Positions 8,023 through 17,126 of a DNA stretch of 64,000 bases are shown piece by piece. The position numbers and the translations under genes were made by a program. The stretch is from Pseudomonadota bacterium (GTDB lineage: Bacteria > Pseudomonadota > Gammaproteobacteria > Steroidobacterales > Steroidobacteraceae), in assembly GCA_023423935.1 (NCBI GenBank), contig JAFAEQ010000010.1, forward strand, positions 1-64,000, given 5' to 3'. How positions within the stretch are numbered: position 1 is the stretch's first letter; the number at the start of each line of letters is the position of its first letter. The notes under the pieces were generated by a model. That model was not told the DNA's origin, did no database searches, and was given only the letters and a program-made list of their open reading frames with translations.

Positions 8023-9585
8023 TTATCCGTTGGCGACCTTGAACACGTCGGTATCCACATCCGACAGTCCTAGACGTCGCCCGCTGATGAATTCACGGGC
8101 GACCGAGGCCGGCGCGGGCTCCGCAAACAAGTAACCTTGCGCATATCGACATCCGAGCCGTCGCAGACTTTCCAGCTGCGACCAGGCTTCGACGCCTTCT
8201 GCGATCACCTTGATCTTCAGATGCTGTGCCATGGCGATGATCGCACCCACGATGGCCGCGTCGTTCGTATCGGTGACCAGATCGCGCACGAAGCTGCGAT
8301 CGATCTTCAGACAGTCCACCTGCCAGCGCTTCAAATAACTCAGGCTCGAATAGCCGGTGCCGAAATCGTCGATCGCGATCTGCAAGCCCATCGCGCGCAG
8401 AGCGTTGATGGCATCTTCATTGGATTCGCCCTGTCGCGACTCGAGCTGTTCGAACATTGCGCCTTCGGTGAGCTCGATCTGCAGCAGCGTGGGTGAGATC
8501 CCCGCTGCGCGCGTGAGCTCCGCAATGCGCTCCGGCAGATTCGCGCGCCGTAACTGACCCGCCGAGACGTTCACAGCGACCGGCACGAGCGGTACGCCTT
8601 GACGACGCCATTCCGCCAGATGCGCCGTCACCCGCTGCAGGACGAAATCGCCCAGCGGCACGATCAGGCCGGTTTCTTCCGCGACGGGAATGAACCGCGC
8701 CGGCGATATGAAGCCCTCCTCCGGATCTTTCCAGCGAATCAGCGCTTCGAGCGCGACGACGCGGCGTGTTTCGATCTCGATCAGCGGCTGATAGTGAACA
8801 TCGAATCGCGAAGCTTCCAGCGCATCGCGCATGCGCGCCTCGATGGCCACACGCTCCTTGAGCTTGCGATCCATGACCGGATTGAAGATCTGGAAATTGT
8901 TGCGGCCACGTTCCTTTGCCTGATACATGGCCGTGTCCGAATGACGCAGCAGCGAGCCGACGTCTTCGCCGTCGCGCGGATAGAGACTCACACCGACACT
9001 CACCGTGGTGACGAGCGGTTTACCGTCGATCACGATCGGCGAGTTGAGCGTAGCCGTGATGCGCGAGGCCGTTTCATTGACCTGGTCGGCCGTGCGCAAG
9101 GTTCCCAGGATCACGACGAACTCGTCGCCGCCCATTCGCACGACGATGTCGTCCGCGCGCACGGCCTCTTTCACGCGCTGTGCGACCGCTTGCAGCAACT
9201 TGTCCCCGGTCTCGTGACCGTAGGTGTCGTTGACGTGCTTGAAGCGGTCCAGATCCATGAACAGAACAGCCAACGGCAGCTTGTTGCGCCTGGCCTCTTC
9301 CATCGCGACAGGCAGGTGCGCCGCAAGAAAGAGTCGATTCGGCAGCCCCGTCAGCTGATCGTGGTGAGCGAGGCGATCGAGGCGCTGCTGCTTCTCGAGC
9401 AACTGCGCTTCGATCTTGCGACGTACCGCCCCGCCATGCTCGGCTTGATCCATGAACTCGTGGTAGCGAGCCTCGGCCTCGACCGCACGGTCTCGTAGCT
9501 TGCGCATCTGCCTGCGCAGCATGAATGTCCAGCCGGTGAGACCCAGGAGTAACCCCAGGCAGATGAGCGAGACTGACGAGAGCAT
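8023..9585 (-). CDS. Membrane-anchored GGDEF-EAL cyclic-di-GMP protein
   Basis: The 520-residue protein has one N-terminal membrane helix (about residues 5-22), a short coiled-coil-like linker, a GGDEF domain (about 72-235) and an EAL domain (about 250-500). The GGDEF motif is intact at 152-156 and is preceded by an RADD sequence (143-146) in the position of the inhibitory RxxD site. The EAL triad is at 280-282, and the DDFGTG, KIDRSFV and EGVE motifs of active phosphodiesterases are all present. Both activities may therefore be functional: synthesis and breakdown of cyclic di-GMP. No sensory domain is visible apart from the membrane anchor. Confidence 0.93.
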   Translation of the reverse strand: MLSSVSLICLGLLLGLTGWTFMLRRQMRKLRDRAVEAEARYHEFMDQAEHGGAVRRKIEAQLLEKQQRLDRLAHHDQLTGLPNRLFLAAHLPVAMEEARRNKLPLAVLFMDLDRFKHVNDTYGHETGDKLLQAVAQRVKEAVRADDIVVRMGGDEFVVILGTLRTADQVNETASRITATLNSPIVIDGKPLVTTVSVGVSLYPRDGEDVGSLLRHSDTAMYQAKERGRNNFQIFNPVMDRKLKERVAIEARMRDALEASRFDVHYQPLIEIETRRVVALEALIRWKDPEEGFISPARFIPVAEETGLIVPLGDFVLQRVTAHLAEWRRQGVPLVPVAVNVSAGQLRRANLPERIAELTRAAGISPTLLQIELTEGAMFEQLESRQGESNEDAINALRAMGLQIAIDDFGTGYSSLSYLKRWQVDCLKIDRSFVRDLVTDTNDAAIVGAIIAMAQHLKIKVIAEGVEAWSQLESLRRLGCRYAQGYLFAEPAPASVAREFISGRRLGLSDVDTDVFKVANG

Positions 9586-9747
9586 CGGTTCCGGAAAATT
9601 CTGGTTGTTTCCGGTAAGTCTTTCAGAATGCAGGCAAATGCGAGCCGTGCGTGCAGCACACTTTGCGGTGCGCGGAAGGATGTCTGCGAGAAGTAAGACG
9701 TAATTCCGCGCGACTTTACAGAATCGCCTCCGCGTCCCTGCGATCGA

Positions 9748-11142
9748 TCAGCGATGACAGCCGCTGGCTGGCGTAGCAGCGGGCTTCGAGCACCCGGCGC
9801 CGCCGAAGTACCGGTCCGCGAACTCGATGAAGCTCGGCCAGTTCGGGGCTGTCGTATGACCGCCTGCGTGCTGGCGCCAGGCGATATCGCCCTGCAGGAG
9901 CCCCGTATCGATCGGCGGCATCGTGACGGTAGGCAGCGGCTTGCGTCCGAGCAATGCATAGACCGGCCCCGCTTCGACGGCGGCAATGAACATGCCTTTG
10001 GCATCGACCCAGCCACCTTCCACCGCCTGCGATCCCACGCTGATGAACAACGGCCGCGGCGCGGCGAGTGCGACCAACTGGTGAGCATCGACGGGCAGAT
10101 CTTGCACGGTGAGCGGCCCCGCGTACTTCACGAAGTTGCCCGCCATCCAATGATACTCGGCGCTGGACGCGACATTCTCGAGCTGCTCGCCGAAATTGCG
10201 TCGCCAGATCTTCGCGCCGCCGGCACCCGATGAGCCGATGAAGCCAATCGCGAACCGATCGTCGTATGCCATCGTCACGAGCGCGGCCTTGCCATAGCGC
10301 GACAGTCCTTCGATGCCGACTCGCTGGCCGTCGACGGCCTTGTCCGTTTGCAGATAATCGAGCGCACGACTCGCGCCCCAGGCCCAGGCGCGCAGCGCGC
10401 CCCAATCGTCGAGCTTGCGCGGCTGCCCTTTGTTGACGAGACCGATGATCCCTTGCGTGAGTCCCGCGCCGTTATCGGCCTGCACGCTGGTCGGAACCAG
10501 AAGCGCATAGCCCCAGCCGTGATCGAGGGCTTGCTGCCGCCACTGCACACGTTGCTGCTGCTGTTCTGCCGTCATTCCGGGCAAGGTGCCGGGAAAGCTG
10601 AATTGCATCATCACAGGCACCGGACCCGATGCCTTTGCCGGCGTAACCAGCGTCAGATCGATATTCACGTCGATCGCCGGATACGCCGCGTTGTCGACCT
10701 GGCCGACCAGCCGCTTTCTGATCACCGGCACCGCGCCGCTGAGGTCCGAACTCGTTTCTGCGAGGATCCACGTGACCTTCGGTATCTGCATGGGCACGCG
10801 GCCGTAGATCTCGCGATCGAAGAGCTCGACGATCTCGGGGCGACGTTGTTTCCACCATTGATCGGCCGTAGTCACGGGCTGTCCGTTGGCCAGCGTGAGC
10901 AACGGCGGCAGCTTCAGATTCTGATCGACCTTCGCTTCGTCGAAATTCGCGGCACGCGGCGAGGTGGGATCGCCGTCGGGCCCGCGGCGCAGCTGGTCGA
11001 TTCCGAGCGCATCCAGGACGCGTCGATGATCCTGTTCGGAGGCCTGCTTGATCTGAGCGATCGTGGACGGCTCGGCTGCGAACACCACTGCCGACGTGAC
11101 CATCAGCGCGATCGATGCGACCGCTCTGCCGACGTTATGCAT
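9748..11142 (-). CDS. CE15-like glucuronoyl esterase / acetylxylan esterase-like hydrolase
   Basis: A 464-residue secreted alpha/beta hydrolase with a signal peptide (MHNVGRAVASIAL, cleaved near AEP). The nucleophile serine is in GLSRYGK (about residue 281), the equivalent of the GCSRxGKG motif of CE15 glucuronoyl esterases, and the catalytic histidine is in HAGGHT (about 429). CE15 enzymes cut the ester between lignin alcohols and glucuronic acid of xylan, which fits the hemicellulose theme of the window. The start at 11142 is preferred over an ATG 33 nt upstream because it gives a clean signal peptide and has a G-run just before it. Exact specificity is uncertain. Confidence 0.78.
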   Translation of the reverse strand: MHNVGRAVASIALMVTSAVVFAAEPSTIAQIKQASEQDHRRVLDALGIDQLRRGPDGDPTSPRAANFDEAKVDQNLKLPPLLTLANGQPVTTADQWWKQRRPEIVELFDREIYGRVPMQIPKVTWILAETSSDLSGAVPVIRKRLVGQVDNAAYPAIDVNIDLTLVTPAKASGPVPVMMQFSFPGTLPGMTAEQQQQRVQWRQQALDHGWGYALLVPTSVQADNGAGLTQGIIGLVNKGQPRKLDDWGALRAWAWGASRALDYLQTDKAVDGQRVGIEGLSRYGKAALVTMAYDDRFAIGFIGSSGAGGAKIWRRNFGEQLENVASSAEYHWMAGNFVKYAGPLTVQDLPVDAHQLVALAAPRPLFISVGSQAVEGGWVDAKGMFIAAVEAGPVYALLGRKPLPTVTMPPIDTGLLQGDIAWRQHAGGHTTAPNWPSFIEFADRYFGGAGCSKPAATPASGCHR

Positions 11143-11242
11143 ATCGCCCCCATCTCGTTCGTGTTTGGGGTGCAACGATACTCAGAAGGATCCGCAGAAG
11201 CGATGCGGCCTTGGTAGATAGCGCCTCGGGCGCGGGAGATGC

Positions 11243-11935
11243 TCAGTAACGGGCTTCGAATCCCAGACCCATGAAGTTCACACCGCCCTTGGTCTCGGCC
11301 ATGAGACCGAAGATGCTCGAACGGTGAAAGATGAAGAACCCGACATACACCTCGTCGATGTTCTTGCCGATCAGGCGATCCATGGTCCCGAACTGACGCA
11401 GCGGCACATCGATCGTCCATTCGACGTAGTTGAGCAGCTTCTCGGAATGGATGCCCGGACCTTTCTTCTGGAAGTCGCGCTCCTCGCTCAAAGGCACGCG
11501 GGTGACATAGCTCAAGCCCTCGCCCAGACCGATCCGCACGTGCTTCTGCGTCAAAGGCAGCTGCCACAGGTAATGGGCCTTGATGTAGGCATTGATGCCA
11601 TAACTGTCATCCTGCAGCCCGCGCTCGTTGAACCACTGCAGGCCGACGTTGCCGGTGAGCTCGAACGGCAAGCCAAACATCGTGGGCGTGAGACGATGAC
11701 CCCAGCTGCCGCCCCACATGTAGTTGGACTCTTTCGAGGCTTTGTAGTCGCCGAAGATCGCGGTCGTGAGATCGGTTTCGGAGGATTTGCCCCAGTTCAG
11801 GCGGACATTGTTCGCACCTTCGTCGGGCGAGCCGGCCTGCGCGGCGGCCGCAAGAAACAAGGCACAAAGAGAAGAGAAGGCGGTTCGCCGTACGGCTCGG
11901 AGCGTCGCGTGCAAGGCAAAGGGTCTCGGCAGCAT
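11243..11935 (-). CDS. Outer-membrane beta-barrel protein, possibly PagL-like
   Basis: A 230-residue protein with a signal peptide ending AAAAQA, followed by alternating amphipathic strands and a C-terminal GLGFEARY, as expected for a small outer-membrane barrel ending in an aromatic residue. A late FHRSSIFG segment followed by GGVNFMGLGF resembles the His-Ser region and final strands of PagL lipid A deacylases (acyloxyacyl hydrolase group), but I cannot confirm this. The ATG at 11935 was chosen because the signal peptide begins there; the open frame continues upstream without recognisable sequence. Confidence 0.6.
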   Translation of the reverse strand: MLPRPFALHATLRAVRRTAFSSLCALFLAAAAQAGSPDEGANNVRLNWGKSSETDLTTAIFGDYKASKESNYMWGGSWGHRLTPTMFGLPFELTGNVGLQWFNERGLQDDSYGINAYIKAHYLWQLPLTQKHVRIGLGEGLSYVTRVPLSEERDFQKKGPGIHSEKLLNYVEWTIDVPLRQFGTMDRLIGKNIDEVYVGFFIFHRSSIFGLMAETKGGVNFMGLGFEARY

Positions 11936-12039
11936 TGGGACGGAAACGGCAGCATACCGGCTTTGTTCGCGCCCCTCTGTACGACGATCGCTGAAGACTT
12001 CGTTAGCCATGCCAGCGCGCACGGCTTGATTTCCGCGGT

Positions 12040-13497
12040 TCAGGCGCTGTAAGAGCGCGACGTGGTCGACCCGCCGTGCCCCGTCCAGTCGGTGTGGAAA
12101 AATTGCCCTCGCGGCTGATCGATGCGCTCGTACGTGTGCGCGCCGAAATAATCCCGCTGCGCCTGCAACAGATTCGCCGGCAGCCGCCCCGAGCGATAAC
12201 CGTCGAAGTACGCGAGTGCGGCACTGAGACATGGCACGGGAATGCCGCTTTGAACCGCCGCGACGATCACTCGCCGCCAGGCCTCGTGACGGCTCACGAC
12301 CGCGTCGCGGAAGAACGGATCGAGCAGCAGATTGTCGAGCTGCGGATTGCGATCGAAGGCCTTCTTGATGTCGCCCAGGAATGCCGAGCGAATGATGCAG
12401 CCGCCACGCCAGACGAGCGCGATGCCGCCGTAGTTCAGATTCCAGTTGAAGTTCTTCGCCGCGGCGCGCAGCAACAGATAGCCCTGCGCGTAACTCACGA
12501 TCTTCGCTGCATAGAGCGCCTGGCGCAGATCGTCGATGAGCTTCGCCCGTTCCAGATTCAGCGGCGGCAGTTTCACTTGCAGCTGCGACGATGCCGCGAC
12601 GCGGGCCTCCTTCGCTGCCGATAACGCGCGTGCGAACACTGCCTCGCCGATCAACGTGAGCGGCACACCTTCATCGAGCGCTTCGACCACGGTCCATTTG
12701 CCTGTGCCCTTCTGTCCCGCAGCATCGAGAATCACATCGAGCGTCGCAGCGCCCGACTCGTCGCGGAAAGCGAGAATGTCGCGTGTGATCTCGATCAGGT
12801 AGCTGTCGAGCTCGCGCGTGTTCCAGTCGGCAAACACCGCGTGCATCTCGTCGTTGTTCATGCCGAGCACGCGCTTCATGACATCGTAGGTTTCACCGAT
12901 GAGCTGCATGTCGCCGTACTCGATACCGTTGTGCACCATCTTCACGAAATGTCCGGCACCGTTCTCGCCCATCCAGTCGCAGCAGGGATCGCCTTCCGGC
13001 GTGCGTGCGCAGATCGCCTGAAAGATCGGCTTGATGTGCGGCCAGGCAGCGGGACTGCCACCCGGCATCAATGACGGGCCGTTGAGGGCTCCTTCCTCAC
13101 CGCCGGAAACACCTGATCCCACGAACAGCATGCCTGCCTGCTCGACACGCTGTGTGCGGCGAATGGTGTCCGTGAACAGACTGTTGCCGCCGTCGATGAG
13201 AATGTCGCCGGGCGAGAGCAAGGGCAGCAACTGCTCTATGAGGTCATCGACGGGCTTGCCTGCCTTCACGAGCATCACGATCTTGCGCGGTGTCTTGAGC
13301 GCAGCGACGAGTTCCTGCGGACTGTGCGCGCCCGTGAAGCGTTTGCCCGCCGCACGACCTGCGATGAACTCATCGACTCGCGAGGTCGTACGGTTGTACA
13401 CGGCCACATGAAAGCCGCGGCTTTCCATGTTGAGCGCGATGTTCTCTCCCATCACGGCCAGACCGATCAGGCCCACATCTGCTGCTGCACTGCTCAT
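12040..13497 (-). CDS. gnd: 6-phosphogluconate dehydrogenase (decarboxylating)
   Basis: The 485-residue enzyme oxidises 6-phosphogluconate to ribulose 5-phosphate with release of CO2 in the pentose phosphate pathway. The NADP-binding segment GLIGLAVMGENIALN is at the N terminus, the substrate-binding SGGEEGALNGPSLMPGG segment follows, and the KMVHNGIEYGDMQLI segment holds the catalytic lysine. The size matches the homodimeric long-form enzyme of enteric bacteria. No other pentose phosphate gene is adjacent. Confidence 0.96.
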   Translation of the reverse strand: MSSAAADVGLIGLAVMGENIALNMESRGFHVAVYNRTTSRVDEFIAGRAAGKRFTGAHSPQELVAALKTPRKIVMLVKAGKPVDDLIEQLLPLLSPGDILIDGGNSLFTDTIRRTQRVEQAGMLFVGSGVSGGEEGALNGPSLMPGGSPAAWPHIKPIFQAICARTPEGDPCCDWMGENGAGHFVKMVHNGIEYGDMQLIGETYDVMKRVLGMNNDEMHAVFADWNTRELDSYLIEITRDILAFRDESGAATLDVILDAAGQKGTGKWTVVEALDEGVPLTLIGEAVFARALSAAKEARVAASSQLQVKLPPLNLERAKLIDDLRQALYAAKIVSYAQGYLLLRAAAKNFNWNLNYGGIALVWRGGCIIRSAFLGDIKKAFDRNPQLDNLLLDPFFRDAVVSRHEAWRRVIVAAVQSGIPVPCLSAALAYFDGYRSGRLPANLLQAQRDYFGAHTYERIDQPRGQFFHTDWTGHGGSTTSRSYSA

Positions 13498-13636
13498 CGC
13501 GGATCGCCTCCAGAAAGCCGAATGGACAGAGAGTACACAGACTCACACTCCCTGCGCACGCCGCAGGCCAGATGCAGCCGTGCCACGTGCCTCGAGCGCG
13601 GCAGGTTCGCAAGTGGCTGAAACGAGGATGAGACCT

Positions 13637-15355
13637 TCAGCGCCCGCCGCCACCACCACCGCCGCCGCCGCCACCCGAGAAACCTCCGCCGCCGGAGCCC
13701 GAGGAGCTGCCGGGAGGCGATGAAGCCGATGCAATCTGCGAGCTGAGACTGCTGCCCACGGCCTGCGTCAGGCTGCTCAGGTTTCCAACGCTGCCGCCGT
13801 GATACCACCCGATGTTATTGGCCGTTGCGGCCGCTGCAGCTGCACCGACTGCGAGCGTGAATTTTTTGGTCCAGGCCTCCTCAACTTCCAGCGCAACCGC
13901 ATACGGCAGCAAGCGCTCATAGCGCTGCGCGTCCAACATGGGCGGCGCATCAGGACCGCTCATTCGCGCCAGCTCGTCGCGCTCCGCAACGCTCAGGTAC
14001 AGCTTCAAGCCCTCGATCTCGTCCATGAGTCTGCGGCCTTCCACCGTTGGCGCGCGAATGACCTTGCCGAAGACGATGAGCGTAATGACCATCACCGCGC
14101 CCGAGCCAAGGATGACGAAGGCGCCCGCGCCTTGTCCCACCATGAGCGCAAGCACGAACGAGGCGACTGCGATTCCGATCGCCTTCGCAAGACTCCATCC
14201 GTTCAGCTGGAAATAGCGCGGCTGACTGGCACTGCCGAGCACGCGCGCGTGCGCCGTGCGCGCAGACTGCATCGTCGTCGCATGAGTCTTCTTGAGAACG
14301 AGCGTTTCCTGCCCTCCCTTGAACAGGCGATCGAGCAGCGCGCTTTCAGCCACGTCGGCTGGCGGCGGCTGTGTCGTGCGCTCGAGGCGCCACTCGTCCT
14401 TCAGCAGCTTCGATTCGCGCACGATGCGCAGGCACCCTTCCACCGCAAGGTTCAGCACGGCAGCGGAAAAACATCGCGTGTCGTAGCCCATGCGCTGCAC
14501 GAAGCGCAGGCTCGCGGGCGTGTGACCTTCGGGCGGCTCATATCGGGCAATGATGATGCCCTTGCGCGGATCGCGGCCCACACGTCGCCACTCGCGCACG
14601 CAGAAGACGATGAGCGCGATCAGACCGAGCACCGCGATCAGCGCTCCGGCATTGTCCTTGAAGAACCACAGCAGGCGTCGCGCCATCGAAGGCGGTTCGA
14701 TCACGCCCTTGGGAAAACTCAGGACGATCGTCAATCCTTCGAGCGGCGCCAGCGGCGAAGTGAGCTCCCAGTGTGCACGACCGTCGGCGGGGATAGAGGC
14801 TTCATATGCAGTGCCTTTCGCACCTTGCGGGCCTGTGTACGCTTCGACGGCGAGCTGCGCCGCAGGGACCGCTACGGGCAGACGCACATCGACGCTCGCC
14901 TGTTCGATCGGGAATATCCAACCGGTACCGATCGCATTCCAGTACAACTCGTCATGATCGGCAAAGAAGCCGATCTGGCGTGTTGTGCGATAACGGATCG
15001 TGAAGGTGTATTGCGCAGGCGCCGGCAGCAGATCGTCATTGCCTGTGTTGATCCGGATTCCGTTGCCGAGTTTTTCGGTGAACCACGGCTCGGGCTGTCC
15101 GTTACGCTCCACGCCGAGCACCTCGAGATCGACCACCACGCGGTTGCCGAACCGATCGCGATATCGCGTCGGAAAGTCGCGATAGATCCCACGCCGGATC
15201 TGATTGCCTTCGACCTGAACCGTCAGATGCTCGACGACTTCGAGCGCCCCGCTCGGCTCGATCGCAATATCGATGTCATAGCGGCGGATGGCCTCCTGCG
15301 CATCTGCGGCAACGGCACACAGGGTCAGCAGAAGCGCGAAGAACCAGCGTGTCAT
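13637..15355 (-). CDS. DUF2207 membrane protein with glycine-rich tail
   Basis: A 572-residue protein with a signal peptide (to about residue 19), a large extracytoplasmic beta-rich DUF2207 domain, a membrane helix (LIAVLGLIALIVFCV), a cytoplasmic section, a pair of further helices (about 370-410) and a low-complexity C-terminal tail of glycine and serine ending in a run of glycines and arginine. The function of DUF2207 is unknown. Its ATG overlaps the stop of the lemA-like gene by 4 nt, and LemA and DUF2207 genes are often paired in other genomes, so they probably act together at the envelope. Confidence 0.88.
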   Translation of the reverse strand: MTRWFFALLLTLCAVAADAQEAIRRYDIDIAIEPSGALEVVEHLTVQVEGNQIRRGIYRDFPTRYRDRFGNRVVVDLEVLGVERNGQPEPWFTEKLGNGIRINTGNDDLLPAPAQYTFTIRYRTTRQIGFFADHDELYWNAIGTGWIFPIEQASVDVRLPVAVPAAQLAVEAYTGPQGAKGTAYEASIPADGRAHWELTSPLAPLEGLTIVLSFPKGVIEPPSMARRLLWFFKDNAGALIAVLGLIALIVFCVREWRRVGRDPRKGIIIARYEPPEGHTPASLRFVQRMGYDTRCFSAAVLNLAVEGCLRIVRESKLLKDEWRLERTTQPPPADVAESALLDRLFKGGQETLVLKKTHATTMQSARTAHARVLGSASQPRYFQLNGWSLAKAIGIAVASFVLALMVGQGAGAFVILGSGAVMVITLIVFGKVIRAPTVEGRRLMDEIEGLKLYLSVAERDELARMSGPDAPPMLDAQRYERLLPYAVALEVEEAWTKKFTLAVGAAAAAATANNIGWYHGGSVGNLSSLTQAVGSSLSSQIASASSPPGSSSGSGGGGFSGGGGGGGGGGGR

Positions 15356-15903
15356 CGCAGCGCTCCCACCTGAACGGCCGGACGTTCTTCATCGCGCGCC
15401 TGATAGAACTCCGCGGGGCGAAACAGCCCGGCATTGGCGACGAACATATCCGGGACCCGCTGAACCGTGTCGTTGTAGTCGCGAACCGCGCCGTTATAGA
15501 AGCGTCGTGCGTACTGCAGATGCTCCTCGACTTCCACGAGCTCGCGTTGCAACTGCGCGAAGCTCTCACTCGCTTTCAGATCCGGATAAGCCTCCTTGAG
15601 CGCAAACAACCGTCCGATCGCCTGCTCGAGCGCATTCTCCACCTGCGCCAGCTTCGCCGGGCTGTCGAGTTTCACCGCCTGCGAGCGCAACTCGGTCACG
15701 GCCTCCAGCACTGTGCGCTCGTGATCTGCATACCCGCGCACCGAAGCGACCAGCTGCGGCACCAGATCGTGCCGTCGAGTGAGCTGCACGTCGATATCGG
15801 CCCAGGCGGTGCGCACCTGATTGCGCAATCGAACCAGCCGGTTGTAGCTGAACACCCCCCAGATCGCCACGAGCACGATCACTGCCACGATCACAGCCGT
15901 CAT
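15352..15903 (-). CDS. lemA: LemA family protein
   Basis: A 183-residue protein with one N-terminal membrane helix followed by the helical LemA domain (YNRLVRLRNQVRTAWADIDVQL, then HDLVPQLV and GYADHERTVLEAV). LemA proteins are anchored envelope proteins of unknown function with a periplasmic or cytoplasmic helical bundle. The start at 15903 has a strong GGAGG 7 nt upstream; an open frame extends further upstream but encodes no family sequence. It overlaps the DUF2207 gene, forming a two-gene operon. Confidence 0.92.
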   Translation of the reverse strand: MTAVIVAVIVLVAIWGVFSYNRLVRLRNQVRTAWADIDVQLTRRHDLVPQLVASVRGYADHERTVLEAVTELRSQAVKLDSPAKLAQVENALEQAIGRLFALKEAYPDLKASESFAQLQRELVEVEEHLQYARRFYNGAVRDYNDTVQRVPDMFVANAGLFRPAEFYQARDEERPAVQVGALR

Positions 15904-16013
15904 GTGTTTCCTCCGCGACCCGCACGCATTATCAGCCAGGGCGCCGCCTTGTTTGTATTGGCTCAGCCAGCATCCACCTGCTCCCAGCAGGCACTCACCG
16001 GTGAGCTCGGACC

Positions 16014-17123
16014 TTATTGGTTTTCCGCCGCGCACTCGCCGTTGAGCGAATCGATCCACGCGCGAATGAGCGCGACACCTTCTGTGTGGACCAAAGAGCG
16101 GCCGAGCTCGGGCATGGCGACATCCGGCTCCGTCGATTGCATGCGGTAGAGCAGGATCGATTGATCGGGCTCGCCAGGCACTATGTCGTAAACCCCGTTT
16201 CCGGAGCCGCGGCCACTGGCGACAGGAATCTTGCAGATGCCCAAGGCACCGCGTTCGGTCTGATGTGAATCCAGCAACAGACCCGAAGTGTTCGCGGCGG
16301 CCCTGTCGCTATGACAGTGCGCGCAGTTCACATCGAGATACGCACGGGCACGCGCATCGAGATCGGCCTCGCCGTCCCAACGCGCATTGCGCGGCGCCTG
16401 CACCGGACTGCCCGATAGCATTCTCAGTCGCGTCCAATGCGTCAGCTGATTTTCCGTCGTGGACGGATAGCGGTAGTCCTTGTTCAGATGCCGTGCTTTC
16501 ACGCCGATCGGCGCGAGAATCTGACGATGGTGATCGACGGCGTGACACCCGGCGCACTGGTTCGCATCCGGAATCGAGTATTCGAAGCGAGTGCGGTGCG
16601 CATCGTCGATCAGATCCAGCACGACCGACTCTCCCGCAAGCTCAAGCGTCGCCTCGCTCTGGGCCTCGTTCCAGACATACGGCGCGGCAATCCAGCCCTG
16701 CCGCGTATTGATCAACAGGCGCGTTTCGATCAGCCGATGAAGCCGGGTGTCGAGCGCATCGCCCTCGCCGTGCTCCATGACCTTCCGAACGGCCAAGCCG
16801 TCTTCGGCGCGCGGGTAATAGAAGGTTTTCGCAATGACCGTGCCGACCGGAAACCGGAAGTCCTCCGCGCCGTAGCGAATGCGCTCGCCTTCGGGCACCC
16901 GAATGGCACGCAGCTTGTGCGCGTAATCGCTGAAGAGCGCGGAATTCAGATCGTAAGGAACGAACTGTGGATTCAGCTTCAGCACGGTGTCGTGCGCATC
17001 GAAGACATGCCAATCGCTCAAGCGCTCAGGCAACGTGTCGAGCGTGATCTGTGGCGGCGGCGGCGAGTGCTGACACGCAAGCAGCGCTGCGAGCACACAA
17101 GCAACGGCAAGCCTGCGCCACAT
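16014..17123 (-). CDS. SO2930/HNE_0200-family dihaem c-type cytochrome lipoprotein
   Basis: The 369-residue protein has a lipobox (ALLAC) at its N terminus and two haem-binding motifs, CAGCH (190-194) and CAHCH (267-271). This layout matches the SO2930 family of dihaem cytochromes (TIGR03806, HNE_0200 family). These are exported electron-transfer or oxidase-like proteins of unknown substrate. It starts only 3 nt after the stop of the parallel beta-helix gene, and these two families (TIGR03805 and TIGR03806) are known to occur side by side, so the pair is a conserved functional unit. Confidence 0.85.
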   Translation of the reverse strand: MWRRLAVACVLAALLACQHSPPPPQITLDTLPERLSDWHVFDAHDTVLKLNPQFVPYDLNSALFSDYAHKLRAIRVPEGERIRYGAEDFRFPVGTVIAKTFYYPRAEDGLAVRKVMEHGEGDALDTRLHRLIETRLLINTRQGWIAAPYVWNEAQSEATLELAGESVVLDLIDDAHRTRFEYSIPDANQCAGCHAVDHHRQILAPIGVKARHLNKDYRYPSTTENQLTHWTRLRMLSGSPVQAPRNARWDGEADLDARARAYLDVNCAHCHSDRAAANTSGLLLDSHQTERGALGICKIPVASGRGSGNGVYDIVPGEPDQSILLYRMQSTEPDVAMPELGRSLVHTEGVALIRAWIDSLNGECAAENQ

Positions 17124-17126
17124 GCC